From the NCBI GenBank assembly GCA_934573855.1, contig CAKTMF010000010.1, positions 1 through 64,000 on the forward strand: DNA of 64,000 bases, given 5' to 3'. This DNA comes from an uncultured Oscillospiraceae bacterium. GTDB taxonomy: Bacteria > Bacillota > Clostridia > Oscillospirales > Oscillospiraceae. This document shows positions 32,083 through 40,296 of the stretch, piece by piece. The translations under genes were made by a program, and so were the position numbers. The notes beneath the pieces are model-generated. The model ran no database searches. It was not told the DNA's origin and worked only from the letters and a program-made list of their open reading frames with translations. Positions within the stretch are counted from its first letter, which is position 1. The number at the start of each line of letters is the position of its first letter.

Positions 32083-32252
32083 AATCCGGTTCACGGTGAA
32101 ACGCATTTGGGCAACAAAAAGGGTCGTTTTCACGAAATGAAAAACGACCCTGATAGGGAAGATGCTTGAATGGCTTTGCAACGTGCCAACATCATCCCGA
32201 TATGTAATTTTATAAAAGGTAAAGGCTTGTTTCTATTCGAAACAAGCCTTTC
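32083..32252. repeat. Boundary unit B (parS-like site, hairpin, linker, hairpin)
   Basis: The same layout as 29811-29999: parS-like copy 11 at 32087-32103, then a hairpin AGGGTCGTTTT/AAAACGACCCT (about 32119-32150) as terminator of the nuclease gene. The linker includes CGATATGTAATTTTAT, and a second hairpin AAAGGCTTGTTTC/GAAACAAGCCTTT (32221-32251) also suits as terminator of the tRNA gene on the minus strand. Confidence 0.65.
32087..32103. repeat. parS-like palindrome, copy 11 (one mismatch)
   Basis: CGGTTCACGGTGAAACG, near the right end of the ICE, after the nuclease gene. Confidence 0.78.
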
Positions 32253-32261
32253 ATCGTACCC

Positions 32262-32339
<78 letters not shown>

Positions 32340-32427
32340 GGATAACCGGGTACGAAGTATGCAATTTTAAGGGATTTTGCCAATTTGATGTGCTCTCAAC
32401 ATGGGGGTGCGTATTTAATGGGTAGTG

Positions 32428-32450
32428 CTCCCAGCTGAGCTATACCCCCG
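32428..32450 (-). pseudogene. tRNA-Ala 5' fragment
   Basis: A 23-bp exact duplicate of the first bases of the tRNA-Ala gene (compare 32318-32340). It is separated from the tRNA by 87 bp of unrelated sequence and attached to no other tRNA part. It is probably the remnant of an earlier integration or excision at this locus, with the present tRNA having been brought in or moved. Confidence 0.7.
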
Positions 32451-32551
32451 TGAGCAAAAGTATAGTACCAAACTTGCGCCGTAATGTCAAGAGATAATTT
32501 CCTTTTCGGGAGGATTTTTTCAAACCGGCCGGGAGCGGGCGGCATGAGCGG

Positions 32552-34360
32552 TCAGAACGGCCATGTGGGGAACCACCCCAAGAGCTTCTCAACGACCAGA
32601 CCGTACACGGGCGCGCCGCTGAGTACCGGATAAAAGAGCGCGAACAGCGCCGTACACACGGCGGTATAGCCGTAGACCGGCAGACGCCAGCGGCGCTCGC
32701 TCCGGGCGATAAGCTCGAAAATATAGCCCAGCGCCAGCACAAGAAAAACCGTGCAGGGAAAGTAGTGGTACTCAAAGGTGAGCCGGTCGATGAACATCCA
32801 CGGCACGAGCTGCGTAAAATAGCCCGCGCAGATGAACGCGGCGGTCCTGTCGCGGCGGACGATGGCGACGGCACAGAGTATCACCACGGAAATAATGCCG
32901 CCCCAGCACAGAGCGGGGTTGACGAATGCGCCGAAGCTCTGCTGTATGCCGTCCTTGCCGTAGTGCAGAAAATATAGTATGGGCTTTATGTCGAACACCC
33001 ACTGGTACCAGCGCGACGCGTAGGGGTGCGTGGCCTTTATGCCCACATGATAGGTGAACATGAACCGCTGGTTGTCGAGGACGATATCAAGATACTCCTT
33101 TGTAAAGAACATCCCCGGACCGCGGAGACCGGCCGCGGTACCGTAGCGGAAGTAGGAGAGATAATATATGAGCGCCGGGATGACGACGAAAAAGACCGTG
33201 CAGAAGCCGCAGTTCCTGAAAAAGCCGTTTCTGACACGCCGCCGGGCGTCGGCACTTTTCTTGGAACTCGCGAGCTTTATTATCCAGTGTGCGAGCCAGA
33301 TGACCGCAAGCCCCGCCCCGGCGTACAGCGCGGTCCACTTGCTCGCCGCGCCCAAGCCGAAGAACACACCGGAGAGCGCAAGGTACGTCCGCGCGCGCTT
33401 TTCCCCGCCGTCCTTATCCTGCGTGACGTAGAGATACATGAACCAGTACATGAGGATGATGAAGAACACCGCGTAGGTGTCGATGGTGGCGAGACGGGTC
33501 TGGACAAAATGCATGAAGTCAAAGGCGAAAATGACGGTGCAGCAGGCGGCAACGCGCTTTTCAAACATGCTCCGGCAGAAGAAGTACAGCGCGGGCAGCA
33601 TGAGGACGCCGAACAGCGTCCCGGAGAAGCGCCAGCCGAAGGGCGTCAGCCCGAAGATCCGTATGCCCAGCGCGATGATTAGCTTTCCGAGCGGGGGGTG
33701 GGATATCTCATAAGGCTTTATGTTGGCGATATGCTCCGCGGCGGTGCGCGCGTGATAGATCTCGTCGAAATAGCTGCTGTCCATGAACGTGGACTCGACA
33801 GGGGCGGTACTCTGCTCGTCGGTGAGCGCGCCGCCGCCCACGGGCGTGATGAGCCTGCGGCCCTCCGCGAAGAACGCGACCTCGCCGAGATACGGCTCGC
33901 CGCCGGTGCAGCTTATGCGGACATAGCGCGCCGGCGCGGAAAGCGAGGAGGAGTCTGGAGAGATGCTGTTCCATTTGAAGATGGAGACATAGTTCTGGTC
34001 AAAGTCGGAGGCGTGGAAATATTCCTGGCCGTCCACGGAAAACTCGATGGAGAACTCGCCGACGTTAAGCCCCGAGAAGAGCGACATCGAGGCTACATGC
34101 TCCTCTCCCGGCAGCTCGATGGTCACGCTCTCGCCCTCTTTGAAGGAGGCAAAGCTCTCCGGCGAGACGGTGTTTCCAAGCCGGAAAAAGGCGACGGCGG
34201 CATATACGGCGCAGATGAGCGCGAGAACGCAGACCTCTCCCGCGGTGACGCGGCCGTTATCGCGGCGGCTGAGGTCACAGCGCCTGAGATCGGGCAGAAG
34301 GGTGATGAGCGCGGCGATTATAAAGAATAATGAAAGTGGTAAAAGAAGGATCGTGTTCAT
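32552..34360 (-). CDS. PMT/GT39-type membrane glycosyltransferase
   Basis: A 602-residue polytopic membrane protein with the PMT/ArnT layout. An acidic DE pair lies in the first outside loop (SSYFDEIYHARTAAEHI, about residue 196-210), followed by 'PYEISHPPLGKLIIALGIRIFG' and 'RFSGTLFGVLMLPALYFF'. About ten transmembrane helices follow, ending at residue 602. An inserted soluble domain near residues 80-180 (F5/8-like, with 'VRISCTGGEPYLGEVAFF') precedes the DE motif. The protein would transfer a sugar from a lipid carrier to a surface protein or glycan. No strong ribosome site is visible; the MITE-like element ends only about 20 bp upstream of the start codon and may have displaced the native promoter. 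Confidence 0.85.
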   Translation of the reverse strand: MNTILLLPLSLFFIIAALITLLPDLRRCDLSRRDNGRVTAGEVCVLALICAVYAAVAFFRLGNTVSPESFASFKEGESVTIELPGEEHVASMSLFSGLNVGEFSIEFSVDGQEYFHASDFDQNYVSIFKWNSISPDSSSLSAPARYVRISCTGGEPYLGEVAFFAEGRRLITPVGGGALTDEQSTAPVESTFMDSSYFDEIYHARTAAEHIANIKPYEISHPPLGKLIIALGIRIFGLTPFGWRFSGTLFGVLMLPALYFFCRSMFEKRVAACCTVIFAFDFMHFVQTRLATIDTYAVFFIILMYWFMYLYVTQDKDGGEKRARTYLALSGVFFGLGAASKWTALYAGAGLAVIWLAHWIIKLASSKKSADARRRVRNGFFRNCGFCTVFFVVIPALIYYLSYFRYGTAAGLRGPGMFFTKEYLDIVLDNQRFMFTYHVGIKATHPYASRWYQWVFDIKPILYFLHYGKDGIQQSFGAFVNPALCWGGIISVVILCAVAIVRRDRTAAFICAGYFTQLVPWMFIDRLTFEYHYFPCTVFLVLALGYIFELIARSERRWRLPVYGYTAVCTALFALFYPVLSGAPVYGLVVEKLLGWFPTWPF

Positions 34361-34380
34361 TCAATAAATCTATTCTGTGT

Positions 34381-34756
34381 ACCATCAGTTGACAAGGACA
34401 CACACGGTTTTGACGGGCGGAAATGTTTCCAAGCTGCTTCAAAGCCCTTGCCGAGACAGCAAGTATCGGCTGCGTGCTTTTCATTGCCTGAACGCATTTC
34501 CGCTCCGGCAAAACTACTTTTCACCTGACGGCTTTGGATCTTCGAGTGATTTTTACTTTTTGAGCCGCAGATGTGTCCTTACTCATCAAGGAGAAAAGAA
34601 CAAAACCTTTCGTACTCCATGCAAAGCCTAGCGGGCGGGTTTGCATGGAAAAGGAAGAAGGAGAGAGCGTAGTGCAGCTTTTGCCGTATGGCGGAAGCGA
34701 AACGGCGCGAACTTCTTCTGACGTGTCAGGCGTGTATGCTCTTGTCAACTGATGGT
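34381..34756. repeat. MITE-like element with 16-bp terminal inverted repeats
   Basis: A 376-bp segment bounded by perfect inverted repeats, ACCATCAGTTGACAAG at 34381-34396 and its complement at 34741-34756. A central hairpin, CCATGCAAA/TTTGCATGG, lies near 34618-34650. It has no plausible coding region. No target duplication is evident from the immediate flanks (GTGT versus AAAA). It lies between the PMT gene and the HAD/glpK pair, in otherwise tightly packed DNA. Confidence 0.7.
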
Positions 34757-34766
34757 AAAATAACTT

Positions 34767-34815
34767 TATAAAAATCCTCCCCCATGCTCTTGCCGGGTGA
34801 AGGGGAGGAAGGTAT
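34767..34815 (-). terminator. Terminator of the HAD gene
   Basis: On the minus strand a CCTCCCC/GGGGAGG stem is followed by ATTTTTATAAAG, just after the HAD gene stop codon. Confidence 0.75.
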
Positions 34816-34820
34816 TCGGT

Positions 34821-35630
34821 TTATTTCAGCAGCCCGTGCAGCTCGCGCACGGAGGGCACCACATAGTCCGGCTTGCGCTCGGCCGCGTCGACCATGGCCT
34901 GATCGGTCTCGCCCGAGAGAACGAGGACGGAGACCGCTCCCGCGTTCTGCGCGACGGCGATATCGGTGTATAGCCTGTCGCCCACGCAGCAGATCTTTTC
35001 ATTGGGTACGCCGGTCATGGCGGAGATGACGTCGACCATGTTGCGGTTGGGCTTGCCGATGTAGTTGGGCTTCACGCCGCTCGAGGCGGTGAGCAGGGCG
35101 CATATGCTGCCGCAGTCGGGCAGCACCTCGTCGTTCGGCATGGGGCAGACCCAGTCGGGGTTGGCAGCGATGAACACCGCGCCGCGGCGGAGGAAGTGGC
35201 AGGCCTTGTCGAGCTTTTCGTACACAAGCTCCGTGTCGAAGCCCTGCACCACCACGTCGACGGTGTCGGCGTCGGCGCGGCCGTATTCGTCGTTCACGAG
35301 GTCTATACCGTAGCTTTTGAGCTCACGGTGAAAGGCCTTCGTACCGGCGAGGTAGACCTTCGCGCCGGGGTGACGCTGGTTGAGGTACATGCCCGTCGCC
35401 ATGCCGGAGGTAAAGACGTTCTCCCTCAGGCAGGGGAAGCCGAGACGGTTGAGGCGGGTGATGTAGTCCTCGCCCGCGCGTGAGGAATTGTTGGTGAGAT
35501 AGATATATTTTTTCCCGAGTGCCGGCAGATCATTCATCAGGTCTATCGCGCCGGGGTACACATCGTCGCCGAGGTAGAGAGTGCCGTCCATGTCGAACAG
35601 GAACAGCTCGCAGTTTTTAAGCTTATCCAT
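34821..35630 (-). CDS. HAD-superfamily (NagD-like, subclass IIA) phosphatase
   Basis: A 269-residue phosphatase. Motif I DMDGT (nucleophile Asp13, FLFDMDGTLYLG) is at the N-terminus, motif II 'YLTNNSSRAG' at about 45, motif III Lys in 'KPNRNMVD' (about 193) and motif IV 'CCVGDRLYTDIAVAQNAG' (about 216-233). The large cap domain lies between motifs II and III, as in NagD/AraL/p-nitrophenyl phosphatases. Substrate is not predictable; sugar phosphates or glycerol phosphate are plausible given the neighbouring glycerol kinase, 20 bp upstream in the same direction. The open frame starts at ATG 35630. Confidence 0.88.
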   Translation of the reverse strand: MDKLKNCELFLFDMDGTLYLGDDVYPGAIDLMNDLPALGKKYIYLTNNSSRAGEDYITRLNRLGFPCLRENVFTSGMATGMYLNQRHPGAKVYLAGTKAFHRELKSYGIDLVNDEYGRADADTVDVVVQGFDTELVYEKLDKACHFLRRGAVFIAANPDWVCPMPNDEVLPDCGSICALLTASSGVKPNYIGKPNRNMVDVISAMTGVPNEKICCVGDRLYTDIAVAQNAGAVSVLVLSGETDQAMVDAAERKPDYVVPSVRELHGLLK

Positions 35631-35650
35631 TGCTTATCCCCATTTTTATC

Positions 35651-37141
35651 TCAGTCCTCTGCCCACAGCAGAGCGCACTTCACTGCCTTGTGCCAGCCGT
35701 GGAGCTTTTCCTTTACCAGCACCTCGGGCATGCGGGGGTCAAAGCTGCGGTCGACCGCCCAGTTGGCGCGTATGTCGTCACGGCTCTGCCAGTATCCCAC
35801 GGCAAGACCGGCGAGGTACGCCGCGCCGAGAGCCGTGGTCTCCACGCACTTGGGACGGAACACGCGGCAGCGGGAGATGTCGCTCTGGAACTGGAGAAGG
35901 AAGTTGTTCGTTGACGCGCCGCCGTCGACCTTGAGGGAGGAGATGGGCTTGCCGAGGTCCTGCGCCATGGCCTCGCATATGTCGTTCGTCTGATAGGCGA
36001 GGGACTCAACGGTCGCGCGGACGAGGTGCGCGCGGCTGAAGCCGCGGGTTATGCCGACTATCGCGCCCCTTGCGCGCTGGCTCCAGTACGGAGCGCCGAG
36101 TCCCGTGAAGGCGGGGACGACGTAGCCGCCCTCGGTATCGTCGACGGACTCGCAGTAGTGGGAGCTTTCCGGGGCGGAGGATATGACCTTCAGCTCGTCG
36201 CGGAGCCACTGCACGGCCGCGCCCGCAACGAAAACGCTGCCCTCGAGCGCGTACTCCACATGGTCCTCAAAGCCCACCGCGATGGTGGTCACAAGGCCGT
36301 GCTTGGATTCGACGATGGTCTCGCCGGTGTTTATCATAAGGAAGCAGCCTGTGCCGTAGGTGTTTTTCATTTCGCCGGATTCAAAGCAGCACTGGCCGAA
36401 GAGCGCGCACTGCTGGTCCCCGGCAGCTCCCGCAATGGCTATCGGGCCGCCGTAGATCGCGGGGGAGGTATAGCCGTATACGGCGCTGGAGGGGCGTATC
36501 TCCGGCAGGAGCCCTGCGGGTACGTCCAGCAGCTCCAGCAGCTCATCGTCCCACTTGAGCGTGTGGATGTTGAAGAGCATGGTGCGGCTCGCGTTGGTGT
36601 AGTCGGTGACGTGGACCGCGCCGCCGGTCAGCTTCCAGATGAGCCATGTGTCGATGGTGCCGAAGAGGAGCTTGCCCTTTTCGGCGCGCTCGCGCGCACC
36701 GGGAGTGTTGTCAAGGAGCCATTTCAGCTTTGAGCCGGAGAAGTACGCATCCGGCACAAGGCCGGTCTTTGAGCGGATCATCTCGGTCTTTCCGTCCGCG
36801 ACGAGCGCGTCGATGATGTCCGAGGTGCGGCGGCACTGCCACACTATGGCGTTTGCGATGGGCTTTCCGGTGGCCTTGTCCCAGATGACGGTGGTCTCGC
36901 GCTGGTTGGTTATGCCTATGCCCGCAATGTCGGCGTAGGTGACGCCAAGCCTGTCCATAGCGGCGCGGGAGACCTCGAGCGTTGTCTCCCAGATCTCCTC
37001 CGCATCATGCTCGACCCAGCCGGGCTGGGGGAAGATCTGAGTAAATTCCTTCTGTACGCTTGCGCAGATATTGCCCGCGTGGTCAAAGAGAATGCAGCGT
37101 GTGCTTGTCGTTCCCTGATCGAGGGACATTATGTATTTCAT
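35651..37141 (-). CDS. glpK: Glycerol kinase
   Basis: A 496-residue FGGY-family kinase that phosphorylates glycerol to sn-glycerol 3-phosphate in the cytoplasm. Diagnostic segments are 'YIMSLDQGTTSTRCILFDHAG' at the N-terminus, 'GITNQRETTVIWDKATGKPI', 'TYGTGCFLMINTGE', the 'VVPAFTGLGAPYWSQRARG' region and 'LKVDGGASTNNFLLQFQSDI'. I chose the ATG at 37141, which has GAAGGAG eight bases upstream; the open frame goes on to 37186 without a ribosome site. No glpF or glpD is present here. A HAD phosphatase follows, perhaps recycling a glycerol phosphate derivative. Confidence 0.95.
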   Translation of the reverse strand: MKYIMSLDQGTTSTRCILFDHAGNICASVQKEFTQIFPQPGWVEHDAEEIWETTLEVSRAAMDRLGVTYADIAGIGITNQRETTVIWDKATGKPIANAIVWQCRRTSDIIDALVADGKTEMIRSKTGLVPDAYFSGSKLKWLLDNTPGARERAEKGKLLFGTIDTWLIWKLTGGAVHVTDYTNASRTMLFNIHTLKWDDELLELLDVPAGLLPEIRPSSAVYGYTSPAIYGGPIAIAGAAGDQQCALFGQCCFESGEMKNTYGTGCFLMINTGETIVESKHGLVTTIAVGFEDHVEYALEGSVFVAGAAVQWLRDELKVISSAPESSHYCESVDDTEGGYVVPAFTGLGAPYWSQRARGAIVGITRGFSRAHLVRATVESLAYQTNDICEAMAQDLGKPISSLKVDGGASTNNFLLQFQSDISRCRVFRPKCVETTALGAAYLAGLAVGYWQSRDDIRANWAVDRSFDPRMPEVLVKEKLHGWHKAVKCALLWAED

Positions 37142-37284
37142 ATTTCCGGCTCCTTCTGTAGCGATGGGGGTGAGACATACGTCCAAATTTATTATACATG
37201 ATAAAATTTATTTTACAACTTAAAAACTTGTTTTTTTCGCGCACAGGCGTTAAGATGAAAAAAAGGTCTTCGGAGGGGAAGAAT

Positions 37285-37461
37285 ATGAGCTTTTGCAAAA
37301 ACTGCGGCGCGGAGCTGGACGCGAAATGGGCCTTCTGCCCCCTGTGCGGCGAGAAAAAAGCGCCGGATTTCTGTCCCGGCTGCGGCAGAAAGACGGAGGC
37401 GGACTGGACGTTCTGCCCCTTCTGCGGAGAGACGCTTGACGCCGGCGGCGAAAAGCAATGA
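37285..37461 (+). CDS. Double zinc-ribbon small protein
   Basis: A 58-residue protein consisting of two treble CxxC zinc ribbons (FCKNCG ... FCPLCG and FCPGCG ... FCPFCG). I chose ATG 37285 with a GGAGGGG site upstream; the longer frame to 37198 overlaps the glpK promoter region. It is immediately followed by a larger zinc-ribbon protein and looks like a duplicate of that protein's N-terminus. Function unknown; likely a protein or nucleic acid-binding module. Confidence 0.7.
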   Translation: MSFCKNCGAELDAKWAFCPLCGEKKAPDFCPGCGRKTEADWTFCPFCGETLDAGGEKQ

Positions 37462-37482
37462 CTGCGTGGGGAGGGTATTACC

Positions 37483-38670
37483 ATGGGCTACTGCGCTAAC
37501 TGCGGCACACTTATTTCGGCGGGGTGGACGTTCTGCCCCGCATGCGGCGCGGCCGGGCGGCCGGATGTCTGCCCCGACTGCGGAAGGATACTTAAGGACG
37601 AGTGGACGTTCTGCCCATCGTGCGGCGCACGCATAGAAGCGCCCGGCGAGGGACCGGCCGTGGACCCGACGCAGGCCGGGACGGAGACGGCGGACGAGGA
37701 GCCGGAGGCTCCGGCATCCGGGAGAGGGGCTGAGCCGGAAGCGGAGGACGGGGAGAACCCCGCACCGGGACCGGAGAGCGGAGAGAGGTTCGAAACGGAA
37801 GATGATGGCGAGCCGTCTCGCGGGACCGAGGCGGAGGAGCAATGCCCCGCCGGGCCTCATAGCGGACCGGAGCTTCGCCCCGAGGAGCAGGAGTACGCCG
37901 GACTTATCGAAAAGCGCGACTCCCTCCGCGAGGAGCTGAGGCAGCTCGACGCGCGCCTCACGGAGTTAAACGGCATGGACGGCGAGACCGTCAAGCTCTC
38001 GGGCGAGGACCGTGCAAGGATAAGCGAGGAGCGCCGTGAGATACGCACCGCGCAGGGACGCTGCCACTCACAGCTTTTGCAGATAGCGCGAACGCTCCGC
38101 TCCATCGCCGAGCAGGAGGCCAGCCGGGGACGCGCGATATTCAGCCGCGAACACCCCGAGGTCGACTGTCCAATGTGCGCGAATAAGCTCCGCCGGGGCG
38201 TGGACACATGGCCATACTGCCCTTACTGCGGCGAGAATGTGACCGAAAAGGAGCCGACCCCGGGCGGCACGGCGCTTTTGAAGCTCCGCTGCGGCGAGAG
38301 CGGGATAAAGCGCGTGTGGTACACCGGAGACGCTGATTTCTGCGAATTTTGGAGCGAGCTTCGCGCGAAGCACCGCCGGCACGAATACCGCTACAGCGCG
38401 GGGCGCGCGGTACTCACGGCGGAGGGCGCCGCGAAGCGCGAGACCGCCCCGATCTCCGCCATGCCCGACGAGCTTGCGCCAATGCTCGTCATTCTCCGGC
38501 GCGCACCAGCGGGGGAAGAAGAGGCGGAGAGCGCCGACGGCATGCGCACGCAGCGGCTGGGAGCGCTCGACATGACGGACCTCGACGAGGAGGAGCGCTT
38601 TGCGTTTCTGCGGCGGCTCCAGACCGTCGAGCCGAACGCCGAGTACCGCAAGTTCGATCTGAATAAATAA
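37483..38670 (+). CDS. Zinc-ribbon/coiled-coil protein, unknown
   Basis: A 395-residue cytoplasmic protein. The N-terminus has two zinc ribbons (YCANCG ... FCPACG, then VCPDCG ... FCPSCG, residues 3-50). It is followed by a Glu/Pro/Gly-rich acidic linker (about 55-125), a coiled coil (EYAGLIEKRDSLREELRQLDARLTELNG and 'EERREIRTAQGRCHSQLLQIARTLRSIAEQ', about 138-215), a third zinc ribbon (CPMCANKLRRGVDTWPYCPYCGE, about 227-250) and a C-terminal domain of unknown fold. It starts 21 bp after the small zinc-ribbon gene. I do not recognise a family function. Confidence 0.75.
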   Translation: MGYCANCGTLISAGWTFCPACGAAGRPDVCPDCGRILKDEWTFCPSCGARIEAPGEGPAVDPTQAGTETADEEPEAPASGRGAEPEAEDGENPAPGPESGERFETEDDGEPSRGTEAEEQCPAGPHSGPELRPEEQEYAGLIEKRDSLREELRQLDARLTELNGMDGETVKLSGEDRARISEERREIRTAQGRCHSQLLQIARTLRSIAEQEASRGRAIFSREHPEVDCPMCANKLRRGVDTWPYCPYCGENVTEKEPTPGGTALLKLRCGESGIKRVWYTGDADFCEFWSELRAKHRRHEYRYSAGRAVLTAEGAAKRETAPISAMPDELAPMLVILRRAPAGEEEAESADGMRTQRLGALDMTDLDEEERFAFLRRLQTVEPNAEYRKFDLNK

Positions 38671-38680
38671 CGAAATATTA

Positions 38681-38722
38681 AAACGCTTCGCGCGGCAGAG
38701 CTTTCTGCCGCGCGAAGCGTTT
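38681..38722. terminator. Bidirectional terminator
   Basis: A 19-bp GC-rich stem, AAACGCTTCGCGCGGCAGA with its complement and a GCTT loop, between two convergent genes. Confidence 0.85.
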
Positions 38723-38740
38723 CAATATGCCATATGACGG

Positions 38741-39091
38741 TCACTCAACAAAGACCTTTTTCTTCCCCTTGGAGTTGCGGGGCCACTCGCGTATGCGGAT
38801 TATGTAGTCGAGGTTCACCGCTTCGATACCGTCGTCCTTTTCGATGACGATACCGCCGTCGCCGACCTCTCTGACCGTGCCGCTGACGGACGAATTGAAC
38901 CCGGACACCGTGTAGATAATGCATTCCTTGCCGATAAACTGCTTTGCCAATTCTTTCATAGCCGTATTCTCCCTGATATGATTTCTGTAATTGATAACAC
39001 GTCTTGCTGCCGCCGTTCTCTCCCTCTGCGTCGCCAACGGAACGATGACGCAGAGAAACAGCACGAGCAGGATCAAAAAGCTGCTGTCCAT
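38741..39091 (-). CDS. Small membrane protein with Sm-like/KOW-like C-terminus
   Basis: A 116-residue protein with one N-terminal transmembrane helix (FLILLVLFLCVIVPLA), a basic linker and a beta-rich C-terminus (GKECIIYTVSGFNSSVSGTVREVGDGGIVIEKDDGIEAVNLDYIIRI, about 53-100). That pattern is seen in small cytoplasmic proteins with an Sm/Hfq-like or DUF6897-like fold. The start at 39091 has GGGAGG upstream. Function unknown. The terminator at 38681-38722 lies just downstream. Confidence 0.65.
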   Translation of the reverse strand: MDSSFLILLVLFLCVIVPLATQRERTAAARRVINYRNHIRENTAMKELAKQFIGKECIIYTVSGFNSSVSGTVREVGDGGIVIEKDDGIEAVNLDYIIRIREWPRNSKGKKKVFVE

Positions 39092-39123
39092 ATTTTCCTC
39101 CCGGACGAGGGCCGTTCACCAGC

Positions 39124-39915
39124 TCAGCTGAGCTTGATACCGGCCTTGGAATACCTTACCGCCTCGCGGCAGTACGCCGAATGATTGACGAGCCAGACGA
39201 CACACACCGCGAATGACGGCAGGAACCCCGTCCCGAAGATGAGCGCGCAGATCGCGAGCGCTATGGAAAGCACCGTGCATACCGTGTTGGTCGCGGTGTA
39301 CGCCTTGAACGCGCATTTGCCGATCATTATCTTCTCGGCCTCGTCGCAGCTGTCCATCCACTTTTTCTGGAACTTCATGTCGTAGACGGAGGCGCTCTTC
39401 TCGGGGCTTACCGTCTTGACGGCGTCGACGCACTTCTGCTGGAAAACGACGGCCTCGATCATGATGGCGAAGAACGCCGCGATGGCGATGAAGAACGCGG
39501 ATGTGTTCCCCTCGCTTTCAAAGGCCGCAAAGCCGCCGGAGTACGCCGCCGCGATGAGAAAAAAGGAGAGGATGAGCGCCGCTCCCGTTATCCACAAAAC
39601 TACCGACAGTCTGCGGTCGATCTCGTCGCAGACCTCCTCATCCTCGCCGTCCCACATGCCGATGAGCTTCTTCGTGCCGCGATAAACGGGGACGCACGCG
39701 GCCGGTACGGCTATCGCCGCGGCGAGCATGAGCCAGTGCGCCACATGCGCGCCGAAAAATTCCCCGGCGCTTTTTATGCCGCCTGACAGGGCGCTCAGAC
39801 CGTACCTTGCCGAGACGTAACCGAGAGCGCCGCCGACCAGCATGCTCACGGCCATGAGCAGCAGAAATCTTGGCATAGCCTTTCTGTTCGCGGCTTTTAT
39901 TTCGTTGTCATTCAT
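39124..39915 (-). CDS. DUF3169-family membrane protein
   Basis: About 263 residues from the ATG at 39915. It has an acidic N-terminus and six hydrophobic segments in pairs (for example 'PRFLLLMAVSMLVGGALGYVS', 'VAHWLMLAAAIAVPAACVPVY', 'LSVVLWITGAALILSFFLI', 'NTVCTVLSIALAICALIFG'), matching DUF3169. Such proteins are commonly encoded right after a small XRE regulator in Firmicutes, as here; the genes overlap by 8 bp. Function is unknown. Confidence 0.75.
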   Translation of the reverse strand: MNDNEIKAANRKAMPRFLLLMAVSMLVGGALGYVSARYGLSALSGGIKSAGEFFGAHVAHWLMLAAAIAVPAACVPVYRGTKKLIGMWDGEDEEVCDEIDRRLSVVLWITGAALILSFFLIAAAYSGGFAAFESEGNTSAFFIAIAAFFAIMIEAVVFQQKCVDAVKTVSPEKSASVYDMKFQKKWMDSCDEAEKIMIGKCAFKAYTATNTVCTVLSIALAICALIFGTGFLPSFAVCVVWLVNHSAYCREAVRYSKAGIKLS

Positions 39916-40123
39916 CCTTCTCTTCCTCCTCCAAATAGAACACATCCTCGACCGCCGTTGCGCACACCTTCGCGATGGTCAGCGCAAGAGAGACGGACGG
40001 GGAGTAATCGCCCCGCTCGATGAGACTGATCGTCTGGCGGGACACGCCGCACAGGCGGCCCATTTCCTGCTGATTGACGTTGAGCGCGGCACGGCGCTCC
40101 TTCAAACGGTTTCTTAGTATCAT
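39908..40123 (-). CDS. Small XRE-family regulator (DUF3169 partner)
   Basis: A 71-residue repressor-like protein, nearly all helix-turn-helix (KERRAALNVNQQEMGRLCGVSRQTISLIERGDYSPSVSLALTIAKV, about 8-54), ending in acidic EEEEKDE. It overlaps the DUF3169 gene. Upstream lies an array of five TTGTCA/TGACAA boxes around its promoter, the probable autoregulatory operator. Confidence 0.9.
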   Translation of the reverse strand: MILRNRLKERRAALNVNQQEMGRLCGVSRQTISLIERGDYSPSVSLALTIAKVCATAVEDVFYLEEEEKDE

Positions 40124-40137
40124 TCAGCACCTCCCTG

Positions 40138-40211
40138 TGACAATTTATCTTGTCTGTTTGACAAACATCATTGTCAATATGCACTATATCATTGTCACCA
40201 CGCATTGTCAA
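40138..40211 (-). promoter_or_regulatory. Promoter with phased operator array for the XRE/DUF3169 operon
   Basis: A minus-strand promoter TTGACA (40206-40211), 17 bases, TATAGT (40183-40188). Five TTGTCA or TGACAA boxes start at about 40138, 40158, 40171, 40192 and 40205, spaced 20, 13, 21 and 13 bp, close to whole helical turns as a 33-34-bp repeating unit. Two of them form the inverted repeat TTGACAA/TTGTCAA. Confidence 0.65.
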
Positions 40212-40240
40212 GGATAAATTTGAAAAAGCTGAAAACGATA

Positions 40241-40285
40241 AAAGCCGGAGGCAGAGCATTGCGCTTTGCCTCCGGGATAAAACGG
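40241..40285 (-). terminator. Terminator of the S24 regulator gene
   Basis: A CCGGAGGCA/TGCCTCCGG stem followed on the minus strand by CTTTTATCG. Confidence 0.7.
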
Positions 40286-40296
40286 ACGATGAAGCT

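Noticed and set aside
2173..32103. CRISPR array or REP-like bacterial interspersed repeats
   Set aside because: The palindromes are kilobases apart with no spacers, are limited to the ICE and include copies inside genes, so neither CRISPR nor a chromosomal REP family fits.
34275..34748. Several short ORFs inside the MITE-like element
   Set aside because: None has a ribosome site or recognisable motif, and they cross the terminal repeats.
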